DNA from: Aquibium carbonis
GTDB lineage: Bacteria > Pseudomonadota > Alphaproteobacteria > Rhizobiales > Rhizobiaceae
NCBI RefSeq assembly: GCF_003970795.1
Contig: NZ_RWKW01000002.1
Coordinates: 1 to 64,000 of the forward strand
Length of the DNA stretch: 64,000 nt
Direction of reading: 5' to 3'
The position numbers and the translations under genes are program-made. Every line of letters starts with the position of its first letter. The stretch's first letter is position 1. Shown one piece after another: positions 35,644 to 44,919 of this stretch. The notes under the pieces were generated by a model. That model was not told the DNA's origin. It was given only the letters and a program-made list of their open reading frames with translations, and ran no database searches.

Positions 35644-37218
35644 ATGTTCGAATCCCTCCAGGAGCGCCTTGGCTCCATCCTGAACGGCCTGACCGGCCGC
35701 GGCGCGCTGTCCGAAGCCGACGTGACGGCGGCGCTGCGCGAGGTTCGCCGTGCGCTGATCGAGGCCGACGTGGCGCTCGAGGTCGTCCGCTCCTTCGTCG
35801 AGAAGGTGCGCGAGAAGGCCGTCGGCGCCGCTGTCGTGAAGTCGATCAAGCCGGGCCAGATGGTCGTCAAGATCGTCCATGACGAACTCGTCGCGATGCT
35901 CGGCGACGAAGGCAAGGCGATCGACCTCAACGCGCCGGCCCCCGTCGTGATCATGATGGTCGGACTGCAGGGCTCCGGCAAGACGACGACCACCGGCAAG
36001 ATCGCCAAGCGGCTGACCGAGCGCCAGGGCAAGAAGGTCCTGATGGCCTCGCTCGACACGCGCCGCCCGGCCGCGCAGGAACAGCTTCGCCAGCTGGGCG
36101 AGCAGGTGAAGGTGGCCACGCTGCCGATCATCGCCGGCCAGTCGCCGGTCGACATCGCCAGGCGCGCCGTCCAGGCCGGCCGGCTCGGCGGCCACGACGT
36201 CGTCATCCTCGATACTGCCGGCCGCACCCACATCGACGAGCCGCTGATGGTGGAGATGGCCGACATCCGCAAGGTGTCGTCGCCGCACGAAATCCTGCTG
36301 GTGGCCGACGCGCTGACAGGCCAGGACGCCGTCAACCTCGCCCGCAATTTCGACGAACGCGTCGGCATCACCGGTCTCGTGCTCACACGCATGGACGGCG
36401 ACGGCCGTGGCGGCGCGGCGCTCTCCATGCGCGCCGTCACCGGCAAGCCGGTCAAGCTGATCGGCGTCGGCGAGAAGATGGATGCGCTGGAGGAGTTTCA
36501 TCCCAAGCGCATCGCCGACCGCATCCTCGGCATGGGCGACATCGTCTCGCTCGTCGAGAAGGCCGCCGAAACCATCGACGCCGAGAAGGCGGCGGCGATG
36601 GCCAAGAAGATGCAGTCGGGCAAGTTCGACCTGAACGACCTCGCCGAGCAGCTGCGCCAGATGCAGAACATGGGCGGAATGGGCGGCATCATGGGCATGA
36701 TGCCCGGCATGGGCAAGATGAAGGACCAGATGGCCTCCGCCGGCCTCGACGACAAGATGTTCGGGCGCCAGATCGCCATCATCTCGTCGATGACCAAGGC
36801 CGAGCGCGCCAACCCCGACATCCTCAAGCATTCGCGCAAGAAGCGCATTGCGGCCGGCTCGGGCACCGATGCCGCAGAGATCAACAAGCTGCTGAAGATG
36901 CACCGCCAGATGGCGGACATGATGAAGGCCATGGGCGGCAAGGGAAAGGGCGGCGGCATGATGCGCGGCCTGATGGGCGGCATGGCGCAGAAGATGGGCC
37001 TGGGCGGCATGATGGGCGGCGGCTTGCCGGACCTGTCGAAGATGGACCCCAAGCAGCTCGAGCAGCTGAAGAAGCAGGCGGAAGCCGCGGGCCTTGGCGG
37101 CGGCATGCCGAAGGGCCTTCCCGGTCTCGGCGGCGGCGGGCTTCCCGGCCTGCCGGGCGGGCCGCGCCTTCCCGGGCTCGGCGGCGGCGGTCTGCCGGGC
37201 CTGCCGAGGAAGAAGTGA
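35644..37218 (+). CDS. ffh: Signal recognition particle protein Ffh
   Basis: 524-residue SRP54 GTPase that with 4.5S RNA delivers nascent membrane proteins to FtsY. N domain 1-95; G1 GLQGSGKTTTTGK at 107-119; DTRRPAAQEQL and DTAGRTHIDE follow. The Met-rich M domain (about 330-450) binds signal sequences and RNA. The tail beyond 450 is unusual, with MGGKGKGGGMMRG runs and repeated LPGLGGGG units, making it about 70 residues longer than the E. coli protein; such Gly-rich tails are common in rhizobia. Upstream is the small-RNA unit; downstream genes follow closely. Confidence 0.96.
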   Translation: MFESLQERLGSILNGLTGRGALSEADVTAALREVRRALIEADVALEVVRSFVEKVREKAVGAAVVKSIKPGQMVVKIVHDELVAMLGDEGKAIDLNAPAPVVIMMVGLQGSGKTTTTGKIAKRLTERQGKKVLMASLDTRRPAAQEQLRQLGEQVKVATLPIIAGQSPVDIARRAVQAGRLGGHDVVILDTAGRTHIDEPLMVEMADIRKVSSPHEILLVADALTGQDAVNLARNFDERVGITGLVLTRMDGDGRGGAALSMRAVTGKPVKLIGVGEKMDALEEFHPKRIADRILGMGDIVSLVEKAAETIDAEKAAAMAKKMQSGKFDLNDLAEQLRQMQNMGGMGGIMGMMPGMGKMKDQMASAGLDDKMFGRQIAIISSMTKAERANPDILKHSRKKRIAAGSGTDAAEINKLLKMHRQMADMMKAMGGKGKGGGMMRGLMGGMAQKMGLGGMMGGGLPDLSKMDPKQLEQLKKQAEAAGLGGGMPKGLPGLGGGGLPGLPGGPRLPGLGGGGLPGLPRKK

Positions 37219-37231
37219 GCGGGAGGAACGC

Positions 37232-37579
37232 TTGACCGACACGAACGACGCCACCGCCCGTGCCCGCGAGATCCTCTCCGGCTACCGCGCCTCGATCGAC
37301 AACATCGACGCGGCGCTGATCCATATGCTGGCCGAGCGTTTCCGCTGCACCAAGGCTGTGGGCGTGCTGAAAGCCGAGCACGGCTTGCCGCCGGCCGATC
37401 CGGCGCGCGAGCAGGCGCAGATCGAGCGTCTGCGCAGGCTGGCGAAGGACGCCCAGCTCGACCCCGACTTCGCGGAGAAGTTCCTCTCCTTCATCGTCAA
37501 GGAAGTGATCCGCCACCACGAGATGATCGCCGCGGCAAGCGCCGCGAACGACCAGGAAAGCGCCACGGCGGGCGCGTGA
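37232..37579 (+). CDS. Chorismate mutase (AroQ-type), TTG start
   Basis: 115-residue all-helical chorismate mutase that converts chorismate to prephenate for phenylalanine and tyrosine. The signature begins [20 protein letters not shown], then [20 protein letters not shown] and ends with [13 protein letters not shown], matching stand-alone AroQ. It starts with TTG at 37232, GGGAGG five bases upstream; no ATG or GTG in frame gives a sensible N-terminus. Between ffh and rpsP with short gaps (13 and 52 bases), an arrangement shared by rhizobia. No signal peptide, so cytosolic. Confidence 0.92.
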   Translation: MTDTNDATARAREILSGYRASIDNIDAALIHMLAERFRCTKAVGVLKAEHGLPPADPAREQAQIERLRRLAKDAQLDPDFAEKFLSFIVKEVIRHHEMIAAASAANDQESATAGA

Positions 37580-37631
37580 GCATCGGGCCCGCAGGCCCAG
37601 AAACCCAAGCAAGACATCAGGAGAACCAACA

Positions 37632-38021
37632 ATGTCGCTGAAGATCAGACTGGCCCGCGCGGGCTCCAAGAAGCGCCCCTACTACCATGTCGTCGTTGCC
37701 GACGCCCGCTCGCCGCGCGACGGCCGCTTCATCGAGGCGATCGGTGCCTGGAACCCGATGATGCCGAAGGACGGCGAGCGGGTGAAGATCGACGCCGAGC
37801 GCGTCCAGCATTGGCTTTCGCATGGCGCCCAGCCGACCGACCGCGTTCTGCGCTTCCTCGACGAGGCCGGCATCGTCAAGCGCCCGGCCCGCTCGAACCC
37901 GAAGAAGGCCGAGCCGGGCAAGAAGGCGCAGGAGCGCGCCGCCATGCTGAAGAAGGCCGAGGACGAACTCGCCGCGAAGCTCGCTGCCGAGCGGGCCGCC
38001 GCCGAGGAAGCCGCCTCCTGA
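37632..38021 (+). CDS. rpsP: Small ribosomal subunit protein bS16
   Basis: 129-residue bS16; the conserved part is [20 protein letters not shown] through about residue 85. A C-terminal Lys/Ala/Glu-rich extension of 40-45 residues ([20 protein letters not shown]) is probably helical and is common in alphaproteobacteria. GGAG precedes the ATG. In relatives rimM, trmD and rplS often follow; here a palindromic terminator and an unrelated gene do. Confidence 0.96.
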   Translation: MSLKIRLARAGSKKRPYYHVVVADARSPRDGRFIEAIGAWNPMMPKDGERVKIDAERVQHWLSHGAQPTDRVLRFLDEAGIVKRPARSNPKKAEPGKKAQERAAMLKKAEDELAAKLAAERAAAEEAAS

Positions 38022-38052
38022 TTGCGAGCGGCGTTCAACGTCCGTTACCTGG

Positions 38053-38074
38053 ACGGCGGGCCTAGGCCCGCCGT
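38053..38074 (+). terminator. Palindromic terminator after rpsP
   Basis: A 22-base perfect palindrome (ACGGCGGGCC-TA-GGCCCGCCGT), 31 bases after the rpsP stop. As RNA it gives a stem of about nine pairs with a short loop, followed by TCTGGTTT, a weak U-rich tail. Probably the end of the ffh-rpsP transcript. Confidence 0.65.
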
Positions 38075-38203
38075 TCTGGTTTCAGGCCGCCAGTGACCGG
38101 AGCCGATGAGGCGCCGATGCCATCGCTGGCAATGCCTCTCGCTCTCCTCTATGCCAAATTGAAACCACGATCCGGCTTCATAGCCTCGTTCGAGATGGAC
38201 AAG

Positions 38204-38863
38204 ATGACCGACCAGTCCCCCAACCGCTGCCGCCTCGTGCTGATCGCTCCAGACGTCGCCGAACCCTCGGTCCTCGTACGCTTGATCGAGACGGCGCTGT
38301 CCGGCGGAGACGTGGCGTCTGTCATCCTGCCCCAGTTCGGCCTCGACGACGCGACGTTCCAGAAGCTTGCCGAGAGCGTGGTGCCGGTGATCCAGGCACG
38401 GGGCGCCGCCGTGATGATTGCCGGCGACACACGCGTGGCGGCCAGGGTCAAGGCCGACGGCGTGCATGTCGAAGGAAAGCCGCCGGTCCTGGCCGACGCC
38501 ATCGACCGGCTGCAGGACAAGATGATGGTCGGGGCGGGCGGCGCCAAGACGCGCGACGATGCGCTCGATCTCGGCGAGTTGCGGCCGGACTACATGTTCT
38601 TCGGGCGCTTCGGCTACGACAACACGCCTGCTCCGCATCATCGCAACCTGACGCTCGGAGCGTGGTGGGCCGAGATGATCGAGGTTCCCTGCATCGTGAT
38701 GGCCGGCAGCGAACTCGCCTCTGTCGCCGAGGTCGCATCGACGGGCGTCGAGTTCGTTGCCGTTTCCGCCGCGGTGTTTGGCGCCGAAGACCCGGCCGCA
38801 GCGGTCGCCGAAGCGAATCGCCTGCTCGACGAGGCCATCCCCGTGGTCGAGGAAGATGCATGA
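38204..38863 (+). CDS. Degenerate thiamine-phosphate-synthase-like (ThiE/TenI) protein
   Basis: 219 residues with a TIM-barrel ThiE/TenI pattern: CRLVLIAPDVAEPS strand, a helix, ADGVHVEGKPPV in place of the ADGVHLGQ loop, a DYMFFGRFGYDN strand in place of DYVGFGP, and VPCIVMAG near the phosphate site. Several substrate residues of true ThiE are not evident (the Q-R-K start, the T.TK pyrophosphate loop), so catalysis of thiamine phosphate formation is doubtful. Starts at 38204 or 38195. Its stop overlaps the start of the Sel1 gene (ATGA), and no thi gene is near. Confidence 0.75.
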   Translation: MTDQSPNRCRLVLIAPDVAEPSVLVRLIETALSGGDVASVILPQFGLDDATFQKLAESVVPVIQARGAAVMIAGDTRVAARVKADGVHVEGKPPVLADAIDRLQDKMMVGAGGAKTRDDALDLGELRPDYMFFGRFGYDNTPAPHHRNLTLGAWWAEMIEVPCIVMAGSELASVAEVASTGVEFVAVSAAVFGAEDPAAAVAEANRLLDEAIPVVEEDA

Positions 38864-39906
38864 CGACAAACCGGCTGGCCTTGGCAGCGCTTGTTCTGGC
38901 CGCGGCCTTCGGCCCGGTCCCGGCCGGCGCCGCCGAAAGCCCGCCTGATCCGGCCTCTGTACAGCTCGAACCGCCGAATCTCAGCCCCGACGCCGGACCG
39001 GCCGTCGAACCCCGGATCTTGCCCGGCACAGCCGCCGGCCTGCTGCCGGCGGCGCCCGCGCTTCCGTCGCGCTTCGGCACGAAGGCGCCCGACGACGCTT
39101 TCGGGGCGTTTCAGCGCGGTCTTTACATCACCGCCTACAATCTTGCCTTGCCCCGCGCTCAGGCCGGCGATCCCGCAGCGCAGACGCTCGTGGCCGAACT
39201 CCTTTCGCGCGGGCTCGGCATGGCGCGCAAGCCGTCGGAAGCAGCGGACTGGTATCGCAAGGCGGCGGATGCGGGCATCCCCGAAGCGAAGTTCCAGTAT
39301 GCGCTGATGATGATCGACGGAAAGCACGCTCCCCAGGACGGCGAGCGCGCCTTCGAGTTGATGAAGGAAGCTGCCGACCTCGGCAACCGTCTCGCCGCCT
39401 TCAACTATGCCCAGATGCTGGTGGACCGGGAGCCGGGGCCGACGGGAATGAACAAGGCCGTTCCGTATTACGAGATGGCCGCGCGCGCCGGCCTCGCCGA
39501 TGCGCAATATGCCATGGCGCAAATCCATACGGCAGGTGTGCTTGGCCCGCCCGACGACCTGAAGGCCCGCAACTTTCTGGCGCTGGCCGCGATGCAGAAT
39601 TTCGATTCGGCGCAGCTGGACCTCGCCACATGGCTGGTCGAGGGACGTGGCGGACGGACCGATTATGAAGCCGGCTTCGGGTGGATGAGGCGGGCGGCGG
39701 AAGCCGGAAACGTGGCCGCCCAGAACCGGCTCGCCAAGCTCTACGTCTACGCCCTCGGCACCGATCCCGATCCGATCCTGGCAGCCGCCTGGTACATCAA
39801 GGCACGCCGCGCCGGGCTGCGCGACCTCGAGATGGAAGACTTTCTCCAGGGATTGACGTCGGAACAGCAGAAGCAGGCGATCGAGCGGGCGAACCGGCTC
39901 CGCTGA
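38860..39906 (+). CDS. Exported Sel1-repeat (TPR-like) protein
   Basis: 348 residues. Signal peptide 1-25 ([19 protein letters not shown]). A Pro-rich linker follows, then from about residue 80 five to six Sel1-like repeats, for example [20 protein letters not shown] and [18 protein letters not shown], ending near 320. Such solenoids hold protein partners in the periplasm. GAGGAAGATGC precedes the start, which overlaps the stop of the ThiE-like gene by four bases, suggesting one translation unit. Partner unknown. Confidence 0.88.
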   Translation: MTTNRLALAALVLAAAFGPVPAGAAESPPDPASVQLEPPNLSPDAGPAVEPRILPGTAAGLLPAAPALPSRFGTKAPDDAFGAFQRGLYITAYNLALPRAQAGDPAAQTLVAELLSRGLGMARKPSEAADWYRKAADAGIPEAKFQYALMMIDGKHAPQDGERAFELMKEAADLGNRLAAFNYAQMLVDREPGPTGMNKAVPYYEMAARAGLADAQYAMAQIHTAGVLGPPDDLKARNFLALAAMQNFDSAQLDLATWLVEGRGGRTDYEAGFGWMRRAAEAGNVAAQNRLAKLYVYALGTDPDPILAAAWYIKARRAGLRDLEMEDFLQGLTSEQQKQAIERANRLR

Positions 39907-40015
39907 CCTGTCCGCCGATGCTTGTCACCGCAAACTCTTGCCTACCGGTGCGTTTTATGGTCTTGGAAGCGCCGAAACGGCCTTCCGGGGCCCAGCTCTT
40001 CTGAAAGATGCGAGA

Positions 40016-40582
40016 ATGGCCAAGATCAACGGCAACGAAATCCGTCCCGGCAATGTGATCGAGCACAATGGCGGCTTGTGGGTTGCGGTCAGGACCAATG
40101 CCGTGAAGCCCGGCAAGGGCGGCGCCTACAACCAGGTGGAACTGAAGAACCTCATCGACGGGACCAAGCTCAACGAGCGTTTCCGCTCCGCCGAAACGGT
40201 GGAGAAGGTTCGGCTCGAGCAGAAGGACTTCTCGTTTCTCTACGAACAGGGCGAAGCGCTGGTGTTCATGGATTCCGAGAGCTACGAGCAGTTGGAGTTG
40301 CAGAAGGACTTCGTCGGCGACCGCGCCGCGTTCCTGCAGGACGGCATGACCGTCACCGTCGAGCTCTACGAGGAAAAGCCGATCGGCATTTCATTGCCCG
40401 ACCAGGTGGTGCTCACCATCACCGAAGCCGATCCTGTCGTGAAGGGTCAGACGGCCGCGTCGTCCTACAAGCCGGCGGTGCTGGAGAACGGCATCCGCGT
40501 GCTGGTGCCGCCGTTCATCTCGTCGGGCGAGCGGATTCTCGTCGACACCAACGAACTGACCTACGTCCGCCGCGCCGACTGA
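40016..40582 (+). CDS. efp: Translation elongation factor P
   Basis: 188-residue EF-P, which rescues ribosomes stalled at polyproline stretches. The three beta-barrel domains are at 1-65, 66-130 and 131-188. The tip loop is KPGKGGAY with Lys34, the residue beta-lysylated by EpmA in many bacteria; no epmA or epmB lies in this window. The C-terminal ...VNTNELTYV-like segment reads [13 protein letters not shown]. The ATG at 40016 gives the family length. Confidence 0.97.
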   Translation: MAKINGNEIRPGNVIEHNGGLWVAVRTNAVKPGKGGAYNQVELKNLIDGTKLNERFRSAETVEKVRLEQKDFSFLYEQGEALVFMDSESYEQLELQKDFVGDRAAFLQDGMTVTVELYEEKPIGISLPDQVVLTITEADPVVKGQTAASSYKPAVLENGIRVLVPPFISSGERILVDTNELTYVRRAD

Positions 40583-40612
40583 CGCGCTCAAAAGTCGAAC
40601 GGGACCGATTGA

Positions 40613-41419
40613 ATGGCGTATTCCGCGCTCATGAGAGTGATGGTCGAGGCTGCCCGCAAGGCAGGCCGCTCGCTGTCGCGCGATTTTGGCGAGGTGCAGA
40701 ACCTCCAGGTGTCGATGAAGGGCCCGGGAGACTATGTCAGCCAGGCCGACCGCAAGGCCGAGGAGATCATCTTCACCGAACTGTCGCGCGCACGGCCCGG
40801 CTATTCCTTCCTGATGGAGGAGCGCGGCGTGGTCGAAGGCGACGATGCCCAGCACCGCTGGATCGTCGATCCGCTCGACGGCACGACGAACTTCCTGCAT
40901 GGCATTCCGATCTTCGCGGTATCCATCGCGCTGGAGCGCCAGGGGCAGCTTCAGGCGGCCCTTGTCTACAATCCGGCGATGGACGAACTCTACACCGCGG
41001 AACGCGGCGGCGGCGCCTTCATGAACGACCGCCGACTGCGCGTTGCCGGACGCACCAAGCTGACGGACAGTGTCATTGGCACCGGCATCCCGCATCTGGG
41101 CCGAGGCCACCACGGGAATGCGCTGATCGAGTTGCGCAACGTCATGGGCGAGGTGTCCGGCATCCGCCGCATGGGCGCCGCGGCGCTCGATCTCGCCTAT
41201 GTCGCGGCCGGTCGCCTGGACGGCTTCTGGGAGAGCGGACTGTCGCCCTGGGACATGGCCGCCGGGCTGTTGCTGGTTCGTGAGGCAGGCGGCTTCGCCA
41301 GCGATCGCGAGGGAGGCCAGGAGATGTTCGACACCGGCACCGTCGTTGCCGGAAACGAAACGATCCACCGCGTCCTGCTCAGACAGCTCAGGAAGCCACT
41401 CTCCCCGCGCCCGGCCTGA
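40613..41419 (+). CDS. suhB: Inositol monophosphatase family (SuhB-type) phosphatase
   Basis: 268-residue Mg-dependent phosphatase hydrolysing inositol-1-phosphate and similar sugar phosphates. Metal motifs: MEERG (about 68-72), WIVDPLDGTTNF at 83-94, and SPWDMAAG at 211-218 with Asp214. SuhB also assists rRNA transcription antitermination in enterobacteria; that role is not tested here. 30 bases after efp, probably co-transcribed. Confidence 0.93.
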   Translation: MAYSALMRVMVEAARKAGRSLSRDFGEVQNLQVSMKGPGDYVSQADRKAEEIIFTELSRARPGYSFLMEERGVVEGDDAQHRWIVDPLDGTTNFLHGIPIFAVSIALERQGQLQAALVYNPAMDELYTAERGGGAFMNDRRLRVAGRTKLTDSVIGTGIPHLGRGHHGNALIELRNVMGEVSGIRRMGAAALDLAYVAAGRLDGFWESGLSPWDMAAGLLLVREAGGFASDREGGQEMFDTGTVVAGNETIHRVLLRQLRKPLSPRPA

Positions 41420-41519
41420 CCATCACAGATTCACGGGAACGGGTTCGGCGCTTGCGGCGTTGACGCGCACTCATGGCCGCGACGATAATTCGGTCATACC
41501 GGCTGGATATGGTTCCTGC

Positions 41520-42203
41520 ATGACGTTGACCCGCCGCCACCCGTATCTCCATCTTCACGCCGATTGGCGGCGAATCACGCGTGCCGAACTCCTGGCCGAC
41601 GGCATCGTGCATGCCATCGGCATCGTGTTCGCGATCACCGCCGGCGCCGTTCTTCTCTGGCTCGCCGCTGGCCGCACGGCCGCGGCGGAGTACATCGCGA
41701 CGATCTTCTACGTCGTTTCGCTGCTGACCGTGCTCTCTGTCTCCTGCGCCTACAACCTTTGGCCCGCCTCGCGCGCCAAATGGATCCTGAGGCGCTTCGA
41801 CCATTCCGCCATCTACCTGTTGATCGCGGGAACCTACACGCCGCTGCTGGCCCAGCTCGATGGGACGACCGCAGGCCTCATGCTCGCTCTCGTCTGGGGC
41901 GCCGCCATCGCCGGAATCACCCTGAAACTCCGGTTCCCCGGCCGTTTCGACCGCGCGGCGATCGTGTTCTACCTGGCAATCGGGTGGAGCGGCATCGTCG
42001 TCGCGGGCGATCTCGCCGAGATCGTCCCACCCAGCACGATCTGGTACATCACGGCCGGCGGGATCTGCTACTCGGCAGGGGTGATATTCTTCGTCTGGCG
42101 CAATCTCCGCTTTCAATCGGCGGTCTGGCATGGCTTTGTGGTTTCGGGCGCGGGTCTGCACCTGGCGGCGATGATGGACCTGCTGGTCGTCCACCGCCTC
42201 TGA
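41520..42203 (+). CDS. Hemolysin III/PAQR-type membrane protein
   Basis: 227-residue integral membrane protein with seven predicted helices. The family motifs are present: GIVHAIG after the N-terminal cytosolic part, FDHSAIYLLIAGTYTP, and WHGFVVSGAGLHLAAM with the His residues that bind zinc in PAQR relatives. Despite the name, related YqfA proteins appear to affect membrane lipid homeostasis, not hemolysis. Start at 41520 (MTLTRRHP). Separate from suhB (100 bases). Confidence 0.9.
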   Translation: MTLTRRHPYLHLHADWRRITRAELLADGIVHAIGIVFAITAGAVLLWLAAGRTAAAEYIATIFYVVSLLTVLSVSCAYNLWPASRAKWILRRFDHSAIYLLIAGTYTPLLAQLDGTTAGLMLALVWGAAIAGITLKLRFPGRFDRAAIVFYLAIGWSGIVVAGDLAEIVPPSTIWYITAGGICYSAGVIFFVWRNLRFQSAVWHGFVVSGAGLHLAAMMDLLVVHRL

Positions 42204-42311
42204 CGCGAGAAGGACCGTGTCGGTTGTGATGACCGGCGGGACTGTCCTTTCATTTTCGTCACAATTCCGGATAAAGTCGCCATCGGTGCGGGACAGAGAC
42301 TGAGGCTTGGC

Positions 42312-43331
42312 ATGGCATGGTTCGGATCAACGGCGGAGGACGCGCTTTCGGGCGGGCAGTACGACCCGCAGAAGCTGTCCAGTCCGCAGGTCTTCCTTCT
42401 GTCGATGCTGATCTTCGTCGCCATCGCCGGTTTCGTCGCCGCGATTCTCTACCGTCAGATCTCCTCCGCCTTCACCACGAATCCCGGGCTCAACGGCCTG
42501 ATCATCGGCGTCCTCGCAGTTGGCGTGCTGCTGGCCTTCAACCAAGTGGTGCGGCTGTTTCGGGAAGTGCGTTGGGTAAACTCCTTTCGCGCCGGCTCTG
42601 AGGCGCGCGACCCCGTCCTGCTCGCGCCCATGAAGGTGCTGCTCGGCCGATCCTCAGCGACGGCGCTCTCGACCGTCTCGCTGCGGACGATCCTCGATTC
42701 CATCGCGACCCGCCTCGATGAAAGCCGCGACATCTCGCGCTACCTGATCGGCCTTCTCGTGTTTCTCGGCCTGCTCGGCACCTTCTGGGGCCTGTTGCAG
42801 ACCATCGGCTCGATCGGCGATACCATCCAGACGCTCGATCCCGGCTCGGGCGACACCAATGACGTGCTCAACGCGCTCAAATCCGGCCTGGCGGCGCCGC
42901 TCGCCGGCATGGGCACCGCGTTCTCGTCATCGCTGTTCGGCCTCGCCGGTTCCCTCGTCCTGGGCTTCCTGGACCTGCAGGCCGGCCGGGCGCAAACCCG
43001 CTTCTACACCGAACTGGAAAACTGGCTTTCCTCGGTGACCGATCTCGATTCCGATGCGCCGGTCCTCGACGCCAGTCGCAGTTCCACGTCGGAAGAAATG
43101 CGGCGCATGGCCGAGCAGCTTCGCTCGATCAGCGAGACCGGCGGCTCAAGCCAGCGTGTCGCGACCTCGATGGCAAACCTTGCCGAGGGTATCTCGGGGT
43201 TGGTCAAGAACATGCGCAGCGAACAGCAGATGATGCGCGACTGGGTGGAGGCGCAGGCCGAGGAACAGCGGGCGACCCGCGAGGTTCTGGAGAGCATCGC
43301 GGATTCGCTGAAGAAGCGGGGAGACACCTGA
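42312..43331 (+). CDS. MotA/TolQ/ExbB-type membrane ring protein
   Basis: 339 residues with helices near 28-47, 60-80, 142-165 and 198-222. The core FLGLLGTFWGLLQTIGSIGD and the GLAAPLAGMGTAFSSSLFG segment match proton-channel proteins. A soluble C-terminal tail of about 105 residues follows, predicted helical (EEMRRMAEQLRSISE, SEQQMMRDWVEAQAEEQ). It is paired with a MotB/OmpA-like protein one base downstream, so it should form a stator-like motor that transmits force or signal to peptidoglycan. No flagellar or tol gene is adjacent. Confidence 0.85.
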   Translation: MAWFGSTAEDALSGGQYDPQKLSSPQVFLLSMLIFVAIAGFVAAILYRQISSAFTTNPGLNGLIIGVLAVGVLLAFNQVVRLFREVRWVNSFRAGSEARDPVLLAPMKVLLGRSSATALSTVSLRTILDSIATRLDESRDISRYLIGLLVFLGLLGTFWGLLQTIGSIGDTIQTLDPGSGDTNDVLNALKSGLAAPLAGMGTAFSSSLFGLAGSLVLGFLDLQAGRAQTRFYTELENWLSSVTDLDSDAPVLDASRSSTSEEMRRMAEQLRSISETGGSSQRVATSMANLAEGISGLVKNMRSEQQMMRDWVEAQAEEQRATREVLESIADSLKKRGDT

Positions 43332-43332
43332 C

Positions 43333-44364
43333 ATGGCGCTGGCACGCGGGCGGCGGCGCGAACGCAACGTCGATTACTGGCCAGGCTTCGTCGATGCCCT
43401 CTCGACGCTGCTGCTCGCGATCATGTTCCTCCTGTCGGTCTTCGTTCTGGCGCAGTTCCTGCTGTCGCGCGAGATTTCCGGCAAGGACGAGGTCCTGAAT
43501 CGCCTGAACTCGCAGATCAACGAACTGACCCAGCTGCTCGCGCTCGAGCGATCGAACACGCAGGACGCCGAAGACCAGCTCGCCAGTCTCCAGGCGTCGC
43601 TCTCATTTGCTGAAAACGAGCGTTCGCGGCTGGAGAACCTGCTTGCCGCCGGGTCGGGAGCCGACTCCGCGGCGCGCGAGCAGATCGGCGCGCTGACCGG
43701 CGAACTGGCCGACGAACGGCAGATCTCGCAGCGGGCGCTGTCGCAGGTCGAACTGCTCAACCAGCAGATTTCGGCACTGCGTCGCCAGATCGCCGCGCTC
43801 GAGGACGCGCTCGACGTTTCGGAGTCGCGGGATCGCGAATCGAATGCCAAGATCGCGGATCTGGGCCGCCGCCTCAACGTGGCGCTGGCGCAGCGCGTGC
43901 AGGAACTGAACCGCTACCGCTCCGACTTCTTCGGACGCCTGCGCGAAATCCTGTCCGATCGGGAGAACATCCGCATCGTCGGCGACCGCTTCGTGTTCCA
44001 ATCCGAGGTGCTTTTCCCGTCCGGCTCGGACGTGATCAACGAGGCCGGGCGCGACGAGATGGCCAAGCTTGCCGCTGCCATCATCGACCTGCGGCGCGAA
44101 ATCCCGCCGGAGATCAACTGGGTGCTGCGCGTCGACGGTCACACCGACAACGTTCCGCTGTCGGGCACCGGCCGCTATCGCGACAATTGGGAACTCTCCT
44201 CGGCGCGCGCCGTATCGGTGGTGAAGTATCTGATCGCTCAGGGCGTGCCCGCCGTGCACCTCGTGGCCGCCGGCTTCGGCGAGTTCCAGCCGCTGGTCGA
44301 AGGCGATACGCCCGACGCGCGCAACCGCAACCGCCGCATCGAGCTCAAGCTGACGGAGCGGTGA
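43333..44364 (+). CDS. MotB/OmpA-like peptidoglycan-binding stator partner
   Basis: 343 residues. One helix at about 18-42 (VDALSTLLLAIMFLLSVFVL) has Asp21 at the position of the proton-binding Asp of MotB. A long coiled-coil (about 50-195: EVLNRLNSQINELTQLL, then repeated LEDALDVSESRDRES heptads) spans the periplasm. The C-terminal OmpA domain (about 215-343) has VDGHTDNVPL and NWELSSARAVSV and RNRRIELKL, so it should grip peptidoglycan. Starts one base after the ring protein's stop. Role unknown. Confidence 0.88.
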   Translation: MALARGRRRERNVDYWPGFVDALSTLLLAIMFLLSVFVLAQFLLSREISGKDEVLNRLNSQINELTQLLALERSNTQDAEDQLASLQASLSFAENERSRLENLLAAGSGADSAAREQIGALTGELADERQISQRALSQVELLNQQISALRRQIAALEDALDVSESRDRESNAKIADLGRRLNVALAQRVQELNRYRSDFFGRLREILSDRENIRIVGDRFVFQSEVLFPSGSDVINEAGRDEMAKLAAAIIDLRREIPPEINWVLRVDGHTDNVPLSGTGRYRDNWELSSARAVSVVKYLIAQGVPAVHLVAAGFGEFQPLVEGDTPDARNRNRRIELKLTER

Positions 44365-44368
44365 AGTC

Positions 44369-44722
44369 TCAGCTGGCGATCAGCAGCGCCGCCAGGGCCA
44401 GCGCCGCCGGGACGGCCTGCACGTAGAGAATCCTGCGCGACACCGTGGCGGCACCAAACAGGCCCGCCACGATGACACAGCCGAGAAAGAACACCTTGAT
44501 CGCGAAACCGTCCGCGCCGAGCCATAGGCCCCACACGAGCCCGGCGACGAGGAAGCCATTGTAGAGGCCCTGGTTCATCGCCAGCGCCTTCGAGCGTGCG
44601 GCGAATTCGGGCTCGAGCCGGAAGGCCTTGTGCCCGGCCGGCGTGTCCCAGGCGATCATCTCCAGATACATGAAACAGAGGTGCAGCGCCGCCACCAGCG
44701 CGATCAGGATCGTCGAGATCAT
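44369..44722 (-). CDS. DUF1304 membrane protein
   Basis: 117 residues, four predicted helices (about 1-19, 53-71, 76-95, 99-116). Family signatures are HLCFMYLEMIAWDTP near the start and AMNQGLYNGFLVAGLVWG in the middle. No function is known for DUF1304. GGAGGGGA precedes the start. Convergent with the stator partner gene; 4 bases between stops. Confidence 0.85.
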   Translation of the reverse strand: MISTILIALVAALHLCFMYLEMIAWDTPAGHKAFRLEPEFAARSKALAMNQGLYNGFLVAGLVWGLWLGADGFAIKVFFLGCVIVAGLFGAATVSRRILYVQAVPAALALAALLIAS

Positions 44723-44919
44723 TCCCCTCCCCCCTTTGTCGGTGTGATGACATGACGTTGGCGTCATGCGCGCGTCAAGGACCCGCTGGGCAGCCGCAGG
44801 GGTTTGCCCCCTCCGCGCGCGTCGCGCGGCGGTGCACAACGCATCGACCGCGGGAGCCACGCTTGATCGGCTTTGCGCCGCATGCGTAACTCGACCCGGT
44901 GACATGGGGAGGAACGGCC

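Noticed and set aside
38204-38863. Functional thiamine-phosphate synthase thiE
   Set aside because: Key substrate-binding residues of ThiE are not evident and no other thi gene is nearby, so only a ThiE/TenI-like label is justified.
42312-44364. Zorya anti-phage system (ZorA/ZorB)
   Set aside because: The two proteins have a similar layout, but no ZorC, ZorD or ZorE gene follows and the ring protein's tail is short. The next genes are DUF1304 and an FAD dehydrogenase.
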